The translations under genes and the position numbers were made by a program. A stretch of DNA of 64,000 nucleotides. Source: Gelatoporia subvermispora B. Taxonomy: Eukaryota; Basidiomycota; Agaricomycetes; Polyporales; Gelatoporiaceae. The DNA lies in assembly GCA_000320605.2 (NCBI GenBank), contig KB445801.1, positions 441,371 through 505,370 of the forward strand. Direction: 5' to 3'. Under the pieces are notes generated by a model, which ran no database searches, was not told where the DNA came from, and saw nothing but the letters and a program-made list of their open reading frames with translations. Shown in pieces: positions 21,420 through 34,200 of this stretch. Each line of letters opens with the position of its first letter. Position 1 is the first letter of the stretch.

Positions 21420-24400
21420 TCATGCGTCGTCCAGGACCAAGCGAGGGACAACATTCATGGCCATCAGCTAGGTGCACACATTAGCGCCGCGTTTCGGTCA
21501 GACGGCAACAGATCATACCTCCTGGAACAAGAGTTTAGCAGCGTAGGGGATGGTCAGTTGCGCCATCTTCTTGGAGCTCTTGCAGTACGTGCACCAGCCG
21601 TTGTACCCCAACAGTCCGCACTCTTCACACGCATTGACTTCGAACTTGTCGGACGAGATCATAAGGCGCTCGAGGAGTAATTGTGTCGCGCCGTAGCCGA
21701 TGAGACAGTCGCGTTCCATCTCGCCCAGGCGTAATCCACCTTCTCGGGAACGACCTTCCGTAGGCTGCCGCGTCAAAGTTGCACGTGGGCCTCTGCACAT
21801 ACCAATTCGATCAGCTGTCATATCTCAGGGCAAACTGTGGAGTCTCCAAACATACCTCGCTCGTGCGTGCATCTTGTCCATGACCATGTGTTCTGAGTGG
21901 ATATTAGTCAAATAAGCCAGGGGATAGACAGCTGCGGAATACGCGTACTCAATTTCTGTCACAGGTACAAAAGTAGACATTAATCCCCGCAGCCGATGGT
22001 ACCTGACAGAGGGCGACTGACCTGATAGTAGATGGGTCCAAAGTAGACATATGCTTCCATGGGTTCCCCAGTGATGCCACTTGTGAGCATGTCTTTACCA
22101 GAATAGCTGAACCCGTTCTCAATCAAGATGCGCGACATGTCTTCCACCTAATGAGACGAGATGAGCCGGGAAAAACTTTATCTACATGGGGCACCCAAAC
22201 TGCGCACCTTAGATCCACCGAAGGCTGTTCCGTACTGAAGCTTGCCCGCCAGAACGCCAGCCTGAGAACCGCGGACAGACACTCAGCGCCTCGCTGTGAC
22301 AGAGGAAGGACGAATACTGACTTTCCCGGCCAGTAGCTCGATCATTTTTCCGACAGTCATCCGGGAAGGGAACCCGTGTGGGTTCATGATAGTGTCTAAG
22401 CAGGCAGGAGTCAAAATCAATCAGCACTAATCCCGGGCGCGGTTGCGGGAGAATATCAAACTCGGAAGCAGGACTCACCGGGCACGATGCCTTGGTCGTT
22501 GAATGGCATGTCCTCCTGGTTTACAATCAACCCACAGACACCCTTCTGCCCGTGACGCGACGAGAACTTGTCTCCCAGTTCCGGCCGCCGCGTTTGACGG
22601 ATCAGGACCTTGATAAGGGTTTGGTCGTTCTCGGTATCTGTGATCATGACCTTGTCGATGTACCCTGCAACGGGTGACTTGTATGTCATGGGAGCATTCT
22701 TGTAAGGTACGGTTGCAGCCTGCCCGGTAAAGGAATTGTCGTTCGCGTTTGTAGGCGTCTGCTTGTTAATATACACGTCCCCCGGATCGACTCGCTCGCC
22801 GACCCCAGCCAAACCATCGAGCTGAATGATATCATATTTTTTCTGTATTTGGCCATTATCATCCGCCGGAGCATCGGCCAAGCGATCAAAACTGCGTAAT
22901 GCATGTCAGATGCGCGGTGCTCCAAGGGGTTCAGTTTTAGGCGATGGCACTCACGTCCCATTGGGGTACTTGCGGATAAGTGTCGTGTTTTTCCGCAGGA
23001 CCTGACACCTTCCATAGCCACGGTCGAGACTAGCCTAAACCCCTTGCGTTAGCATACACGATCATGTCGGAGACAGGTGTACACCACTTGTTGTACGGGA
23101 AGTCAAGTCGTGTGAAATAGATCGCACCTTGTTCTGGATAAGAGCATCTTCAATATCGTACCCTGAGTAACTCATCACAGCCACGGTCGCATTCTGCCCA
23201 GCGGGAAGTCGATCATAGCCAATGAGTTCTATCGTCTTTGTCTTGACCATCGGCTGCTGCGGGTAGACCGACAGGTACAGCAGCGTGTCAATCCGATTCA
23301 GCTGATTGTATCCAATCGCGCCAATCGCCTGTTTACCCATGGCACATTGGTATGTATTGCGGGGCGATTGATTATGATGTGGATATGGAATGAGTCCTGC
23401 AACTGCGCCCAGCAAGGTGAATGGTTCTATCTCCAGATGTGTCGTAGCGGGAACAATGTCCCGCTCATAGAGCGCGATGTACGAGTCGTTCTCTTCATTG
23501 ACGTCAAGGTATTCCACGAGACCTTTCCGCAGGAAGTCATCAAATGTGAGTAAACCCTTTTTCAGTTGCTATGTTACACCGAGTCAGTATCATATTTGAA
23601 TATCGTTGACAGCGGAACCCTTACCAAGGTATGGTCAGATGTCACGCGTGGCCTGCCATTTTCCACGATAATCATTGGTCGACAAATTCGCCCGCCATCA
23701 CTCGCGATGAGGACAGTGCGGTGATGGTGGTTGATGTACGCGCTCACAAACTCGCTGAATCGTCCAGCTCGGCGAAGCTTGCGGAAGTTCGTCACGAACC
23801 GCGCCGGGTAGCGTGTGAGGCCAATTATAGTACCGTTCACATTTACCACAAACGTGTTCGGCCCGTAAATTTCCGTTCCCGTGGCCACACTGATATCTGA
23901 GACCCGGACTGATGTGAGCACACATCTTATCTGGTCGCTAAAGGGTATCAATGAAAGCGAGGTACGTGCCTTCGACGCCCAACATAAACGCAATCCTGAT
24001 GATGGGTTCTTCCTCAACGTCGGTCGTGATATGTGTCATAAGAGCAAGGTTCTTGACAAGCCCGCATGCTTCTCCTTCGGGCGTATCGCTCGGGCACAGC
24101 ATACCCCATTGACTAGGCTGCAAAGCTCGAGGCCCGCTGACCTTCCGTGTCTTCTCGAATTGTGACGAGATACGGGTCATCATTCCGAGAGCGGAAATGA
24201 AAGAAAGGCGACTGAGGACGTGCGTTACGCCGGCGCGGTCCATCTTGAACCGTTTGAGCGACCAATTTCCTGTGGAAATTGCACGAACGAAACCGGAGGT
24301 GATATGATCACCTTGGAACTGCATGGTGTTGAAAGCATCGAACTCGCTAGTTCTCGAGGGTTTCTTTAGCACCTTATCGATGGCAGACTTGAGATTAGCG

Positions 24401-25769
24401 TTGAACGTCTTGAATAAATCTTCAAATAGTAGCGCCAGGAGCTGCCCAGCTCTATGATAAGGATCGCAACGGTGGGTCAGCTGCGTCGTCTCCACAGAAG
24501 GAAGCGGGTGCACTTACAATTCGAGACGCTTGTTACCCACGTAGTCACGATCATCGACCATCTTCTCATCGTCCATTGCCATAAGTACTCGTCGGGTCAT
24601 CGTCGCCACAAAGATTGCCTTCGACCGGAAGTCCAGTCCATGCACCGGCACATGAGCGAGCACTATTGTAGCAAGCGCCTCCAGCGCTTCCTCCCACGCC
24701 GGACGTCTAGGTCCTACTACTTTGCGGTTCACCTTCACTCTAGAGCCGATATACTCCAAAGCCTGGTGCCGAGTATACACTCCGAGTTTCGCAGCTTCTT
24801 CAAGGTTGGGCGAGAAGGCGCTTTTGTATGCCTCGTGATTGCCTGCAGTAAGAAGTAGAATTTCCTTGTCGGACTGAATGCCAAGCGCCTTCAGCGCAAT
24901 CACTATAGGCACGTCTTCGTGAATAGAGTTATGCCGAAGGTATATCTTGCCCTTCTTCGTCGCCACATACGTCTTCGACTTCAAACCACCGTGTGTAGAC
25001 CTGTGTAATGATGTAAGATTGCCGTCAAGGGAATCAACCGCTGGGATACGTACGATGTACATGACGCCTGCACGATGCCCTTTGTGGGGTCAATTTCCAC
25101 AATGATACGGTTCTTGCTAAGTTGTTCCTGGACGAGAATAACTTTCTCAGTCCCCTTCACAATGAAGTATCCTCCAGGGTCGAGGGGACACTCGGTCATC
25201 CTGGCAAGCTGCGCTTCCGTCCTGCCTGTCAGGACGCACTTGTTACTCCGCAGCATGATAGGTATCCTGCCGATGTTCACGTTCTGCCGCCTCACAACGG
25301 TCTTACCACGAGTGTATTGAATCGTGACAAGGATAGGCGCACTGTACGTTGTATCGCGCAGCCGGCATTCATGTGGCGTTACGCTTTTGTCGACAGCATC
25401 CGCGTCGGTGCGGTCGGGGAATCCAATGTTGATATCGGTGTATTTGAGCCAGAACCGTGGGTCGACGTCTGAGGTAACTTTGTTGTTGGCTCGAAGGATA
25501 TTCTTGATATCTACGTCGACGAAGTAATTGAAAGAGTCAATGTGCTGCTTCACCAGTCCCTTGACCTTGAGGAAAGCTGGGAGCAGTAACCATTTGTCCT
25601 ACACAATTCGGGCCATAATTTTCGTCAGATTGTCGTAGTCCTGGTGAACAGAATCTCGCGTACACACCTCTACACTTTTGATCGGGTCGGTCAATCCCAG
25701 CCCTCGCCAATTCGTCTGGTTCAGCTTGTCCCACTCCTGCTCTTCTTCCTCGTAGTTTGACGCGGTCAT
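21420..25769 (-). CDS. RET1: RNA polymerase III second-largest subunit
   Basis: The RPC2/POLR3B subunit forms half of the Pol III active-site cleft that transcribes tRNA and 5S genes. The start ATG at 25769 is preceded by an in-frame TAA; exon 1 encodes [20 protein letters not shown] and then [20 protein letters not shown] across the first intron. Pol III-specific text is seen throughout: [109 protein letters not shown] and [17 protein letters not shown]. The C-terminal zinc site is [16 protein letters not shown], and the protein ends [13 protein letters not shown]. Every conserved block is present, so the gene looks intact. It has over ten short introns. Confidence 0.96.
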
Positions 25770-26118
25770 TTATGGTGGGGTATCCGGATGTAAAGATAAA
25801 ATACACCCTTTTGAGGCCCCAGACAACGCAGAGAGCCTATGTGGTCGATGTACTAACCGCGAACGGCTCGAGTCGACCAAATGTCCTTCCGAGGTACCAG
25901 GAGGCGCCCGAGGCATATCTCCGTAAAAGGTAACTCTATCTCACAGTAAGAAAGCCGTTGTAATAGGGCGCTTGTTGTTTAGAAATGCCTGGTAACGTTG
26001 AGGCGCTACGCTGACCCGCCACCTCGCCTTTACCTTGATCTTGCCACATCGATTTGTCTTCAACCTTCATCTTTCACCGTTCCCTGTTCTGATCTGTATC
26101 TGAGACGCCTAGTCAATC
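25770..26118. promoter_or_regulatory. Shared promoter region, RPC2 / UBE2G1-type E2
   Basis: A 349-bp gap between divergent ATGs. It is AT-rich next to RPC2 and CT-rich before the E2 start. No specific element recognised. Confidence 0.55.
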
Positions 26119-27125
26119 ATGTCTAGAGCAGCAACATCTACTCCGCAGCCATCCAATACGCTGCTGCTTCGCAGACAGCTCGCGGAGCTCACGAAGCGAC
26201 CAGTAGAAGGGTTCTCAGCAGGTTCGTGCTTGCTGTGGCTTATACATCTAAGTGCAAACAATCCCTGACAGCACGACATTTACTTCTTGTCACTTGATTA
26301 CGCTATGTGCTATTGCTGTGTGCTACAGGCCTTGTTGATGACAACAACCTGTATGAGTGGGATATCATGATCATTGGGTACGTTCCTGTGGCCCTCTCGC
26401 CCTTGGCCTCTCATCTGACCCGATCGCTTCTTATAGGCCTCCGGACACACTTTAGTAAATTTTTGAGGGTGATGCACGCTATCTGTCACTCATCCGTAAA
26501 TGCAGCGAGGGTGGCTTCTTCAGGGCTCGGCTCAGCTTCCCGGAAGACTATCCCATCCAGCCTCCCAAGATGCGATTCCTGACTCCAATGTGGCACCCAA
26601 ACAGTGCGTCCCCTTTCCTCAGATCATCGGGATGAAGTTCAGCTGACTTTGATTTTGACAGTCTATCAGGATGGGAACGTCTGCATCTCCATCCTCGTAC
26701 GTGGAACCGTGTGACCCATGTGGGACACATTTACTGATTGTAATCGCTTTCATCAGCATCCTCCTGGTGAAGATCAATATGGCTACGAGGATTCAGGCGA
26801 GAGGTGGCTACCCGTTCACACCGTCGAGTCTATCGTACGCATCTCATCTCCGATTACTACATGCTGATTCCCATAAATTATGATGTCCTTCTATAGCTTT
26901 TGAGTGTCATCTCTCTGCTCTCTTCCGACAAGCCCAACTTGGACAGCCCTGCGAATGTTGACGCTGCCAAGGAAGTGCGCACAGACTTCGACTGTAAGTC
27001 CCAGAAAATCTTCTCCTTGTGATTCTGCTCAGTACGGCCTGCTAACTACTGTCTCCGTCGCTGCAGCGTACAAGAAGAAGGTCCGACGCCTAGTTCGAAG
27101 AAGCGCCGAAGAGGCTTTTGACTGA
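26119..27125 (+). CDS. Ubiquitin-conjugating enzyme E2, UBE2G1/Ubc15 type
   Basis: Eight exons (26119-26221, 26329-26377, 26437-26454, 26506-26603, 26662-26696, 26757-26834, 26897-26993, 27067-27125) sum to 537 nt, 178 aa. Order: LLLRRQLAELTKRPVEGFSA, LVDDNNLYEWDIMIIGPPD, TLYEGGFFRARLSFPEDYP, MWHPN, then YQDGNVCISILHPPGEDQYG with the active-site Cys and the acidic loop. Next come ERWLPVHTVESILLSVISLL and SPANVDAAKEVRTDF, ending KKKVRRLVRRSAEEAFD. PVEGFSAGL and the EEAFD end distinguish UBE2G1 from the UBE2G2-type gene about 6 kb away. Exon 3 is 18 nt. The role (Lys48 chain building) is taken from the family. Confidence 0.95.
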
Positions 27126-29982
27126 CCGGGCCGTACTCGCCCGCCCGCGTCATCGTTTCCTTGGTCGTCGTCTCCTGCTTGGGCTTTCGCCGTTGTCGCG
27201 GTGTACTCCGCTGTATTCTTCTGTTCTGAATCACACAAGTACTCTTAGCACTTCTGATTCCGCAGCTTGCGCCATTCTCATGTCATCCCACCACCCCCGC
27301 AACTCTCATATAACTGACCGTTCTGGCATCTTCCCGAAGCTCTCCTTGCGTTTCAACATCTCCTTCTCACACGTCTTCTGTACGTAATGTTAAGTATTGC
27401 TCATTCCTGGATGACAATGAAGCGAATACGCGAATGTCGATTTGTGAAACAATAACAGTAGCAAAGTTCGGTCTGTCATGGACGCAGCGGCAGATGGCCG
27501 ACAGCTAAAATCACAGGGATATGCGAGTAGAGGATTGTGCGAGCCATCAAATGTGCATCGTGGTCTCGCCTTGGGAATTCCGGCACATAGAGGTATGGAT
27601 AGAGGCATGGAACCCATTGGCTAGAAAGAGTCATGGACGACCACTCGAACGGAGGGTTTCCCGGCGCTCCGAGTTGAAACTCAGAGGCCCGAGATACAGT
27701 CCTGACGCCAGCGACGTCCCTCCGACGGGAGTGGATAACAAGCATGCCCAACTCCGTTAAGCGATGAATTGCGCTGATGGTGCGTTGCGCCAGGTGCGCA
27801 GTGGCGCATGCAGGAGAAGGACGCTGAGGCGGATGCGTGTCAGGAGTTTTTGATCTTCTTGCGAGGTCGTGTTCTAGTCGCTCGCCCCTGACAGCGCTGC
27901 GTAGAGCCTCGAGGGCGAGGAAGCAGAGCAGCGGCTATCGGCTCGAGATGGATGGTAAATCAAGAATATCTAAGCACTGATACGGGTGTGCACGCTGCGT
28001 GGAAGGTCGGGGCTATGATGAGGGCATGCTGATATCAGGAGGGACATAGGAGGAGTTTGGAGCCCGATGTCGCGCTCGAGAAGGGGCCATCCTTGTTCTC
28101 AGCTTCGCCGATAGTCCGACGATGAGCAGGGCCGCGAAAAAGGTGTCAGGAGCTCTGTTCCTAGAAGATGGATTGCGCGAGATATCGGTCTAAGCTCCTG
28201 AATGTCCCTGTGATGCAGTGAACGCCACCGTCGTCTTCCGTGCATATTCTTCACCGAGAGTTTGGGGCGACACATTGCGGACGAACAGCAATGGTCGCTA
28301 CTAGAGGACAAAGATCCGGCGAAACAGCTCGCGGGGGACATCACTCTGAATCCTCTTTGACGGCTTCAATGCATGCCGGGATTTGTGCTGCTCGACCTCC
28401 GAAGGACGCTCGGTCGAATAGGTTAGATAGAGACGGCCTTGATCTAGTTATACCCATATCTAGCGAAGCGGTGTTAGCCAGCACCAGAACAATCCTCTCA
28501 ACAAAGTGGCGTAAAATTCGGGGCCGTATTTGTAATCTCGGTGAGACAATGCAACGGATTAGCCAGAGACAGGGCATATTGTAGGCACACGACCAGACAT
28601 GTAAGAGGTACAACCAGGGCAGGTGGAGCGGTACAGTCAGCGAAGCATTCGCTTGGTGGCAGGTCGCAATTACGGATGAAGACGGCTCGGGATAGATCGC
28701 CAGCTTCGGTGATGACGCTGGGTTGATTGCAGCAAAGTTGTGTCAATAGCTAATTCGACATGACATATGACAACCGATGGAAACTATCCCTTAGACGTAC
28801 CAAGAAGGCAGATGGAGGCACATATTGCACATGATGTGAACCTACTTCATCTCCAGCGCCGAGCGAAAAGGCCCCTTGATTTTGCCGAGAAGTGACATCT
28901 GCACGGCCGATCGAACGCATGCGAAGATCTGAACAAATTTGCAAGGGTCAGAACACACCATGCAGATGCGTGGAGATGCGCTGTTTCTATTCATCCCCAG
29001 CCCATCTGTCAGTACGGGGAATGGCCGCCGGGCCTCTCGGATATTAGCACACCAACGAGAGCCCACCTGCGTGGCGCTACTATGAAACGACGATGTTTAT
29101 ATCTCTCTCGCGCAAGCCTGAGCGCTCCTACGGATATGGAATTGCGATTGAGAGCGTAAAGGGAAACATGTGCGACTTCCTTGGCGCGTTACATGAAAAA
29201 CCTGGATGATTCATCTGGTTCGTGAAAGCTCCCGCGGCAACCTCGGGGGCTAGTCACTTGCTTAAGGTCATATTGTCAAGCTGACAAAAGGCGGAGAACA
29301 CTAGCGCATATGAAGGTGCCTGGTGAACAGAACTCAGTGTGGACATTGGCAGTCGCAAGGAGTGAGTCACGCCAAACCACAGACCAGTGGCGCGGACGAT
29401 ATAGACTTACGTCGAGTGTGGGGTGTCATTTATTACCCTGGGGAACTTTGTGCTTAGCGAATGGAACCATCGAGTTGATCGGTGCAGATTTCCAGATTCA
29501 TTAGAATATGCAGCCGACAAACTTTCTGGAGATTCGCGATTCACATACATACGCCATAATTGAGATTTGCTCGCGGTAAGGACACGGATAACTGAGGGAC
29601 TAATACGGAACGTACCAGGACTCTCCTGGCCGGTATATCAATTGATACCCCTCATACTGCCAGTACTAGTAGTATGAGTCTATATTCAAATTGCATCGCA
29701 AGAGAATTTCCGCCGCCCAAGCTTAGTATCTAGTACACGTTGGTTCTTGCACGACAGTAGCACAGAATTTCCGGTACCAAACTGAACGATTTCCGAGTTG
29801 TGACCAAGATGCAAGTTCGTCGCACGAAATCGTCGTATTGGTCGGCGTCTGAGAAACGCAGCTGGCCGTCGCCCCGACGCGAGTCCGTGGCTGAAGCTGG
29901 CGCAGCTATCACGTAACCTCTTACCGTGCTCTGCGGTTCAGCACCTCTGCGTTCTGCTCCATTTCACGACTCACAAAGGATA
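27126..29982. other. Large intergenic region, no supported gene
   Basis: 2.9 kb. Short frames occur on both strands. Minus-strand pieces between 29066 and 28100 have membrane-like composition but contain stops and no splice model that I trust; they may be remains of a decayed gene. No tandem repeat, transposon end or RNA gene recognised. The last ~100 bp are the SFT2 promoter. Confidence 0.45.
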
Positions 29983-30952
29983 ATGCCACCCACTACAGAG
30001 CAGACTTTTCGGAATAACCTCTCACAATTTCGCTGGGCGCGGGGGAGCAACAACGACTCACAACAAGCACTGACAGACGATGCACCCGCTAACCCATTCT
30101 CGCGATTCTACAATGCTATCGGCGGCGGGTACATCCCCCTGCGAACAAGCGAACGATCAAACGAAGAGGAGGCATACTTTGCGCTGTCGAGATGGGAAAG
30201 GTGCGTCAAGTCCTTCTGAACATGCCGGCACACGCGCTGACGTCGATGCTGCTACTACTCGCACGACCTGACCTGTCTCGTCTGGGTACCTTATACACAT
30301 GCACAACTCTGTCCAAGACTCCTTGGTTTTGGAGGTTGTCTCATAGGCGCGGCAGTATGCTTCTTCGTCGCGTTCCTAACGCTGCCGCTGCTGGCGGTGC
30401 GGCCCGCCAAGTTCGCTCTCGCGTTCAGGTGAGTTAGTGCGCCTTCGAGAACCCGAAGCCTAGCCCTCAACGTCTGGACCCACGATGTAGCTTGGGAAGC
30501 ATATTGGTCATGTTTGGGTGAGTGACCTGACATCATACGGACACCTACGGGCCTAATGCGCACCCACAGCTTCTCTGTACTTATTGGACCAATAAACCAC
30601 ATCAAGCACCTCGTTTCCAAAGAACGACTACCATTTTCCATCGCGTACCTCTCAAGTCTGGGCCTTACACTCTATTTCTCTCTCGGGGTACGCTTCATGC
30701 ACAACTGTAGGAATATCTCAGCTGAAACAATTTCGTTCTTTACAGGCGCATTCGTACATCGGCTCCCTCATAGGCGCTATTGTTCAAGTAAGGACGACGG
30801 TCGACCGAAATTATTCTGCAGTTCCTGACATACGTGCATAGGTTGTCGCGCTTGTCTCATATGTTCTGGCCTACTTCCCCGGCGGGACGCAAACGCTGCG
30901 TTTCGGCGGCCAGCTGGCATTGCGCGGTGCTGGCAGCCTTCTCCCCGTCTAG
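29983..30952 (+). CDS. SFT2: SFT2-type Golgi vesicle transport membrane protein
   Basis: Got1/Sft2-family tetraspanning protein of Golgi and endosome-to-Golgi traffic. Six exons (29983-30200, 30318-30428, 30491-30517, 30570-30687, 30746-30787, 30842-30952) give 208 aa. A hydrophilic N-terminus of about 70 residues leads into four membrane segments: GFGGCLIGAAVCFFVAF with LTLPLLAVRPAKFALAFSLG, then SILVMFGFSVLIGP, then IAYLSSLGLTLYFSLG with AHSYIGSLIGAIVQ, then VVALVSYVLAYFPGG. RPAKFALAFSLGS and IGPINHIKHLVSKERLPFS are the family signature. Exon 3 is 27 nt. The gene reads as intact. Confidence 0.93.
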
Positions 30953-31202
30953 TCTTCGAGGACACTGTACATCTACCTTTTTCTGCTCTTATTTATACCC
31001 GGGGTTCCAAGTGTGACTACTTACCTACCAATTGATCTACATAGCTGGAAAGACAGTGCAGCGTCCTTCCGTCGAAGTATCCTCCGACGATCGTACCAAA
31101 ATTCATTTGCAAGCAATCTGAAAGCATTGTACATGTGCGGGTTTCTGACAGGTCCTAGATTGAAGACGGCTATATCCACAGTCCACAATGGGAACCTTAA
31201 TG

Positions 31203-34200
31203 TCAAGACAAATTTTGCGAGTTTTCTGGAGCCTCTGCGAGGCCGGCCGCATCCTCCAGTCTTCGTGACATGATCTCGAGGTAGCTCTCGAATGATCGCC
31301 AATCCCGACCCAAAGTCTCTTCAGACTGGAAGAGAATTCAGCAGTTATTCAGAATGAGTATTGGTCAAGACCCACCAGCTCGAGTGATCTCAGTCGCTGC
31401 ACAACAGGGGCAAACTTTCGTTGTGTGTCAGCGGCGAAAGTCCCAGGATCCGGGGCAGAGACAAAGCGCATCATGTGCGAAACAGCCCCCTTCAGATCGG
31501 GGTTGTTGATATGACGACCCTCCGCATAGAAGACCAGGTGTCTCCAAAGCAGGAGTAGGAGCATTTCAACAGCACCTGCAACACAGTCAGTCACCAAGCT
31601 TCCGGGTAAATCGAAGCAGGATACACACTCAGAACGATCTGTGTTCTCCTTCTAGCCTCAGTCTTCCACTTCATCAACTCGCGGTTAATGAGTAATTGCT
31701 TCTGCCGAACATCTAGATGCTCCAATAGGCTCCGATCCGAGACGCTGACAATCTGCGTATGCAGAGAGTTCAGTTTATTGGGGCTTTCGGACACTGCCGT
31801 GGACAGTACCTGTTCAACGTTGGCCACTCGGGTATGGTCACGTGATGCCAACTCAGCCGACAAGTTTATGATCCTCTTGAAGCCGTCCGAAAGATCGTCG
31901 CATAGGTGGCTCAGTGCCTCGATTGCATCTCCTACAGTTGGGACTGTGGCTATCCAATCCTAGGAATTGAGCCTGGACAGGAGACAGTGCAAGGTAGCTT
32001 CACACTTACGAAGGAATTTCGCCGGCCGCTCTTCTTGCCTGGGACTTGTCACGACGGGTGACAGTGTAAGCGAAAACTCCTGCTCTGCAAAGCTATGAAC
32101 TTATGAAGAAACTAGAGATGCGATTATCTGCCCACCTGTGAAGTCACTCGCAGTTCCCAAGTAAGCAATGATCGTCCTGCGTAGGACTTGATCTCTAAAT
32201 CGAACTGAGACGCGGAACTTAGTCTCGCCACGGAATCCTGCTCCAACGAGTGAGCGGGTGAGTCGTTGCATTACCATTAGGAAACGTTACCTGGCGCATT
32301 GGTTTCTGCATCGATCAGCTCAGCCTCTGTATGGGGCTTAACAATGTCGGACCAGTGGCGGTTGCTGAGACACCTTGCAGCTAGGCTCAGGATTGCCGCG
32401 TGAATACCACCAAACCCGGAATTTGACATCTTCACGACGGTGAACCCAACGATTCTAAGGCGTTTAATTTGTGACTTACCAACTCTGTCTTCGGGACGAG
32501 TTTGAGGACAGTGCCACAGAGAGATATCAGAAGCCGGATTTCTTCCAGGACTGGGAGCGATAGCTCATCGACTTCATTCTTGAGTAGCAGGACAATGGTG
32601 TCGCGATGCGCCGAGAGGAATTGAAGAGCCTGTGAACGATAAATGAAGGTCAAGAGAATCCACCTTACTCTGCCTCTAGAAACCGACCTGATTGGTTGCG
32701 GTAGCATGTTTGGGGCCTAGGGTCACTAGCATTCCGGCTACAAGCTCAATCGCAGGCATGAACAATTGATGATACCGTTGAATTGCTGACGGCAAGAACG
32801 AATCTTGGTCTAAGTTCTCCATTCAGCTCTAGGAAATAATCGCACGTAGTCCGTAATTGAGACATACCCAAGAAGGCTTGGTCAGCTTCTGGTCTAGCAT
32901 CCAGGTAATCACATCCGGCCAACGCGGGAATGACCCGTGCCTCCAAGAGACGCTCGGCGCCTTGCCTGCCTTGTGCCATTCGGTTTAGGAGCGACATCTT
33001 TGCCTCGTAGACGTAGAGCACGTTCAGGTCCTCTGTTAAACGAGCATTTATCAGTTTGGTGATTGTGCGGGCAGGAAGGGCGCATACCAGGGTCGGGCTT
33101 GAGTACTGCTTGTAAGCGCAAATCAGACTCCTTCAAACCTTGACAGAAGCCACCAAGGAATCCATGGCGGGACAGAGCCTGGAAGACGGCAGTGTTCCTC
33201 TCCAGTCGAGACAGCCTGACGAGGGAGTCGAGTAGCATGAACGCAACAGTCTTCCAAACCTCACTACCGTCGATTGCATCACGAGATAAAGTCGACACCA
33301 GACGCTCGATGACAGGCTTCAGGATAGCTAGGCTACCGTTAACGAGTGCAGATCCAACTCGCTTGTTTCCATCGACTTGGATGGTGGCTGCGGAGAGGCT
33401 TTGACTCAAAAGATCTTCTCGGGTGAGTGACGAAGACAACGGAGTGGAAATGTTGAGCGGGTTGCCACTTTCATCATCGTGGCTCTGAGTGTACTCAGCG
33501 GAGATGACGAGATGTACGTAGTTGATTAGGGCAGCGTAGAGGTTGCCGCGCACAAGCTCTATGCGATTGTTGTCCAGGATGCATTCGAGGAGACTGCGAA
33601 GCAAAGTGAAGAGGCGTTCAGCAGGTAGAGAACCGACGTCAGTATCGCCGCCAGCGGTTTGCAGGATGATTTGGTAATGCCTGTCTTCGCGCAGTTTGGT
33701 GATAGTGGAGAGAGCCGCTTCTGAAAGTAACACAGAGGTGGATTCTTCGACGTTGGCTGAGCGAATGATGGGGGGCAATACGTGAAGTAGGTCGAATAGC
33801 ATGTTCTCGCGACGGTCAAAGGGGAGTCGGTCGAAGCATTTCAAGAGTGACGTGTCCAAAAGTCTTCTCCATGCCTCGTAGCCATTAGCAGAAGCGAAAT
33901 GAACCTTTCGGCGGTGGTTCTCAACGGCGCAGCTCTCCATGATGTAGTTGACCTCTGTGGTGAGTTGATCCAAGTGAGACGACGTGACGATCTGGCCCTG
34001 CATATGCAGAGAGCGTCTTGCCGCAGCCAGTAACGCGAGGAGAGCAGCACGATCTACGATCTCGCAACCCGATTCATCCACACGGATACAACTCTGCAGA
34101 TTTAGCCCGCCCAAGAACTGCAATTCAATGGGCTGAACAACCAGGCTATCAGACCAGTCGAAGTCGAGTGACTGGAGGAACTCGATCATCCGCAGGTTCG

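Noticed and set aside
28100..29066. Minus-strand pieces resembling a seven-TM fungal membrane protein (for example PSLSNLFDRASFGGRA)
   Set aside because: The resemblance is a few residues long, stops interrupt it and no splice model joined the pieces. A decayed gene is possible but not supportable.
32909..33100. The whole 1,532-codon minus-strand frame taken as one uninterrupted NUP192 exon down to 32909
   Set aside because: Its last ~60 codons lose similarity where a GT-AG intron and the YEAKMSLLNRMAQ block in another frame take over, so the exon must end before that.
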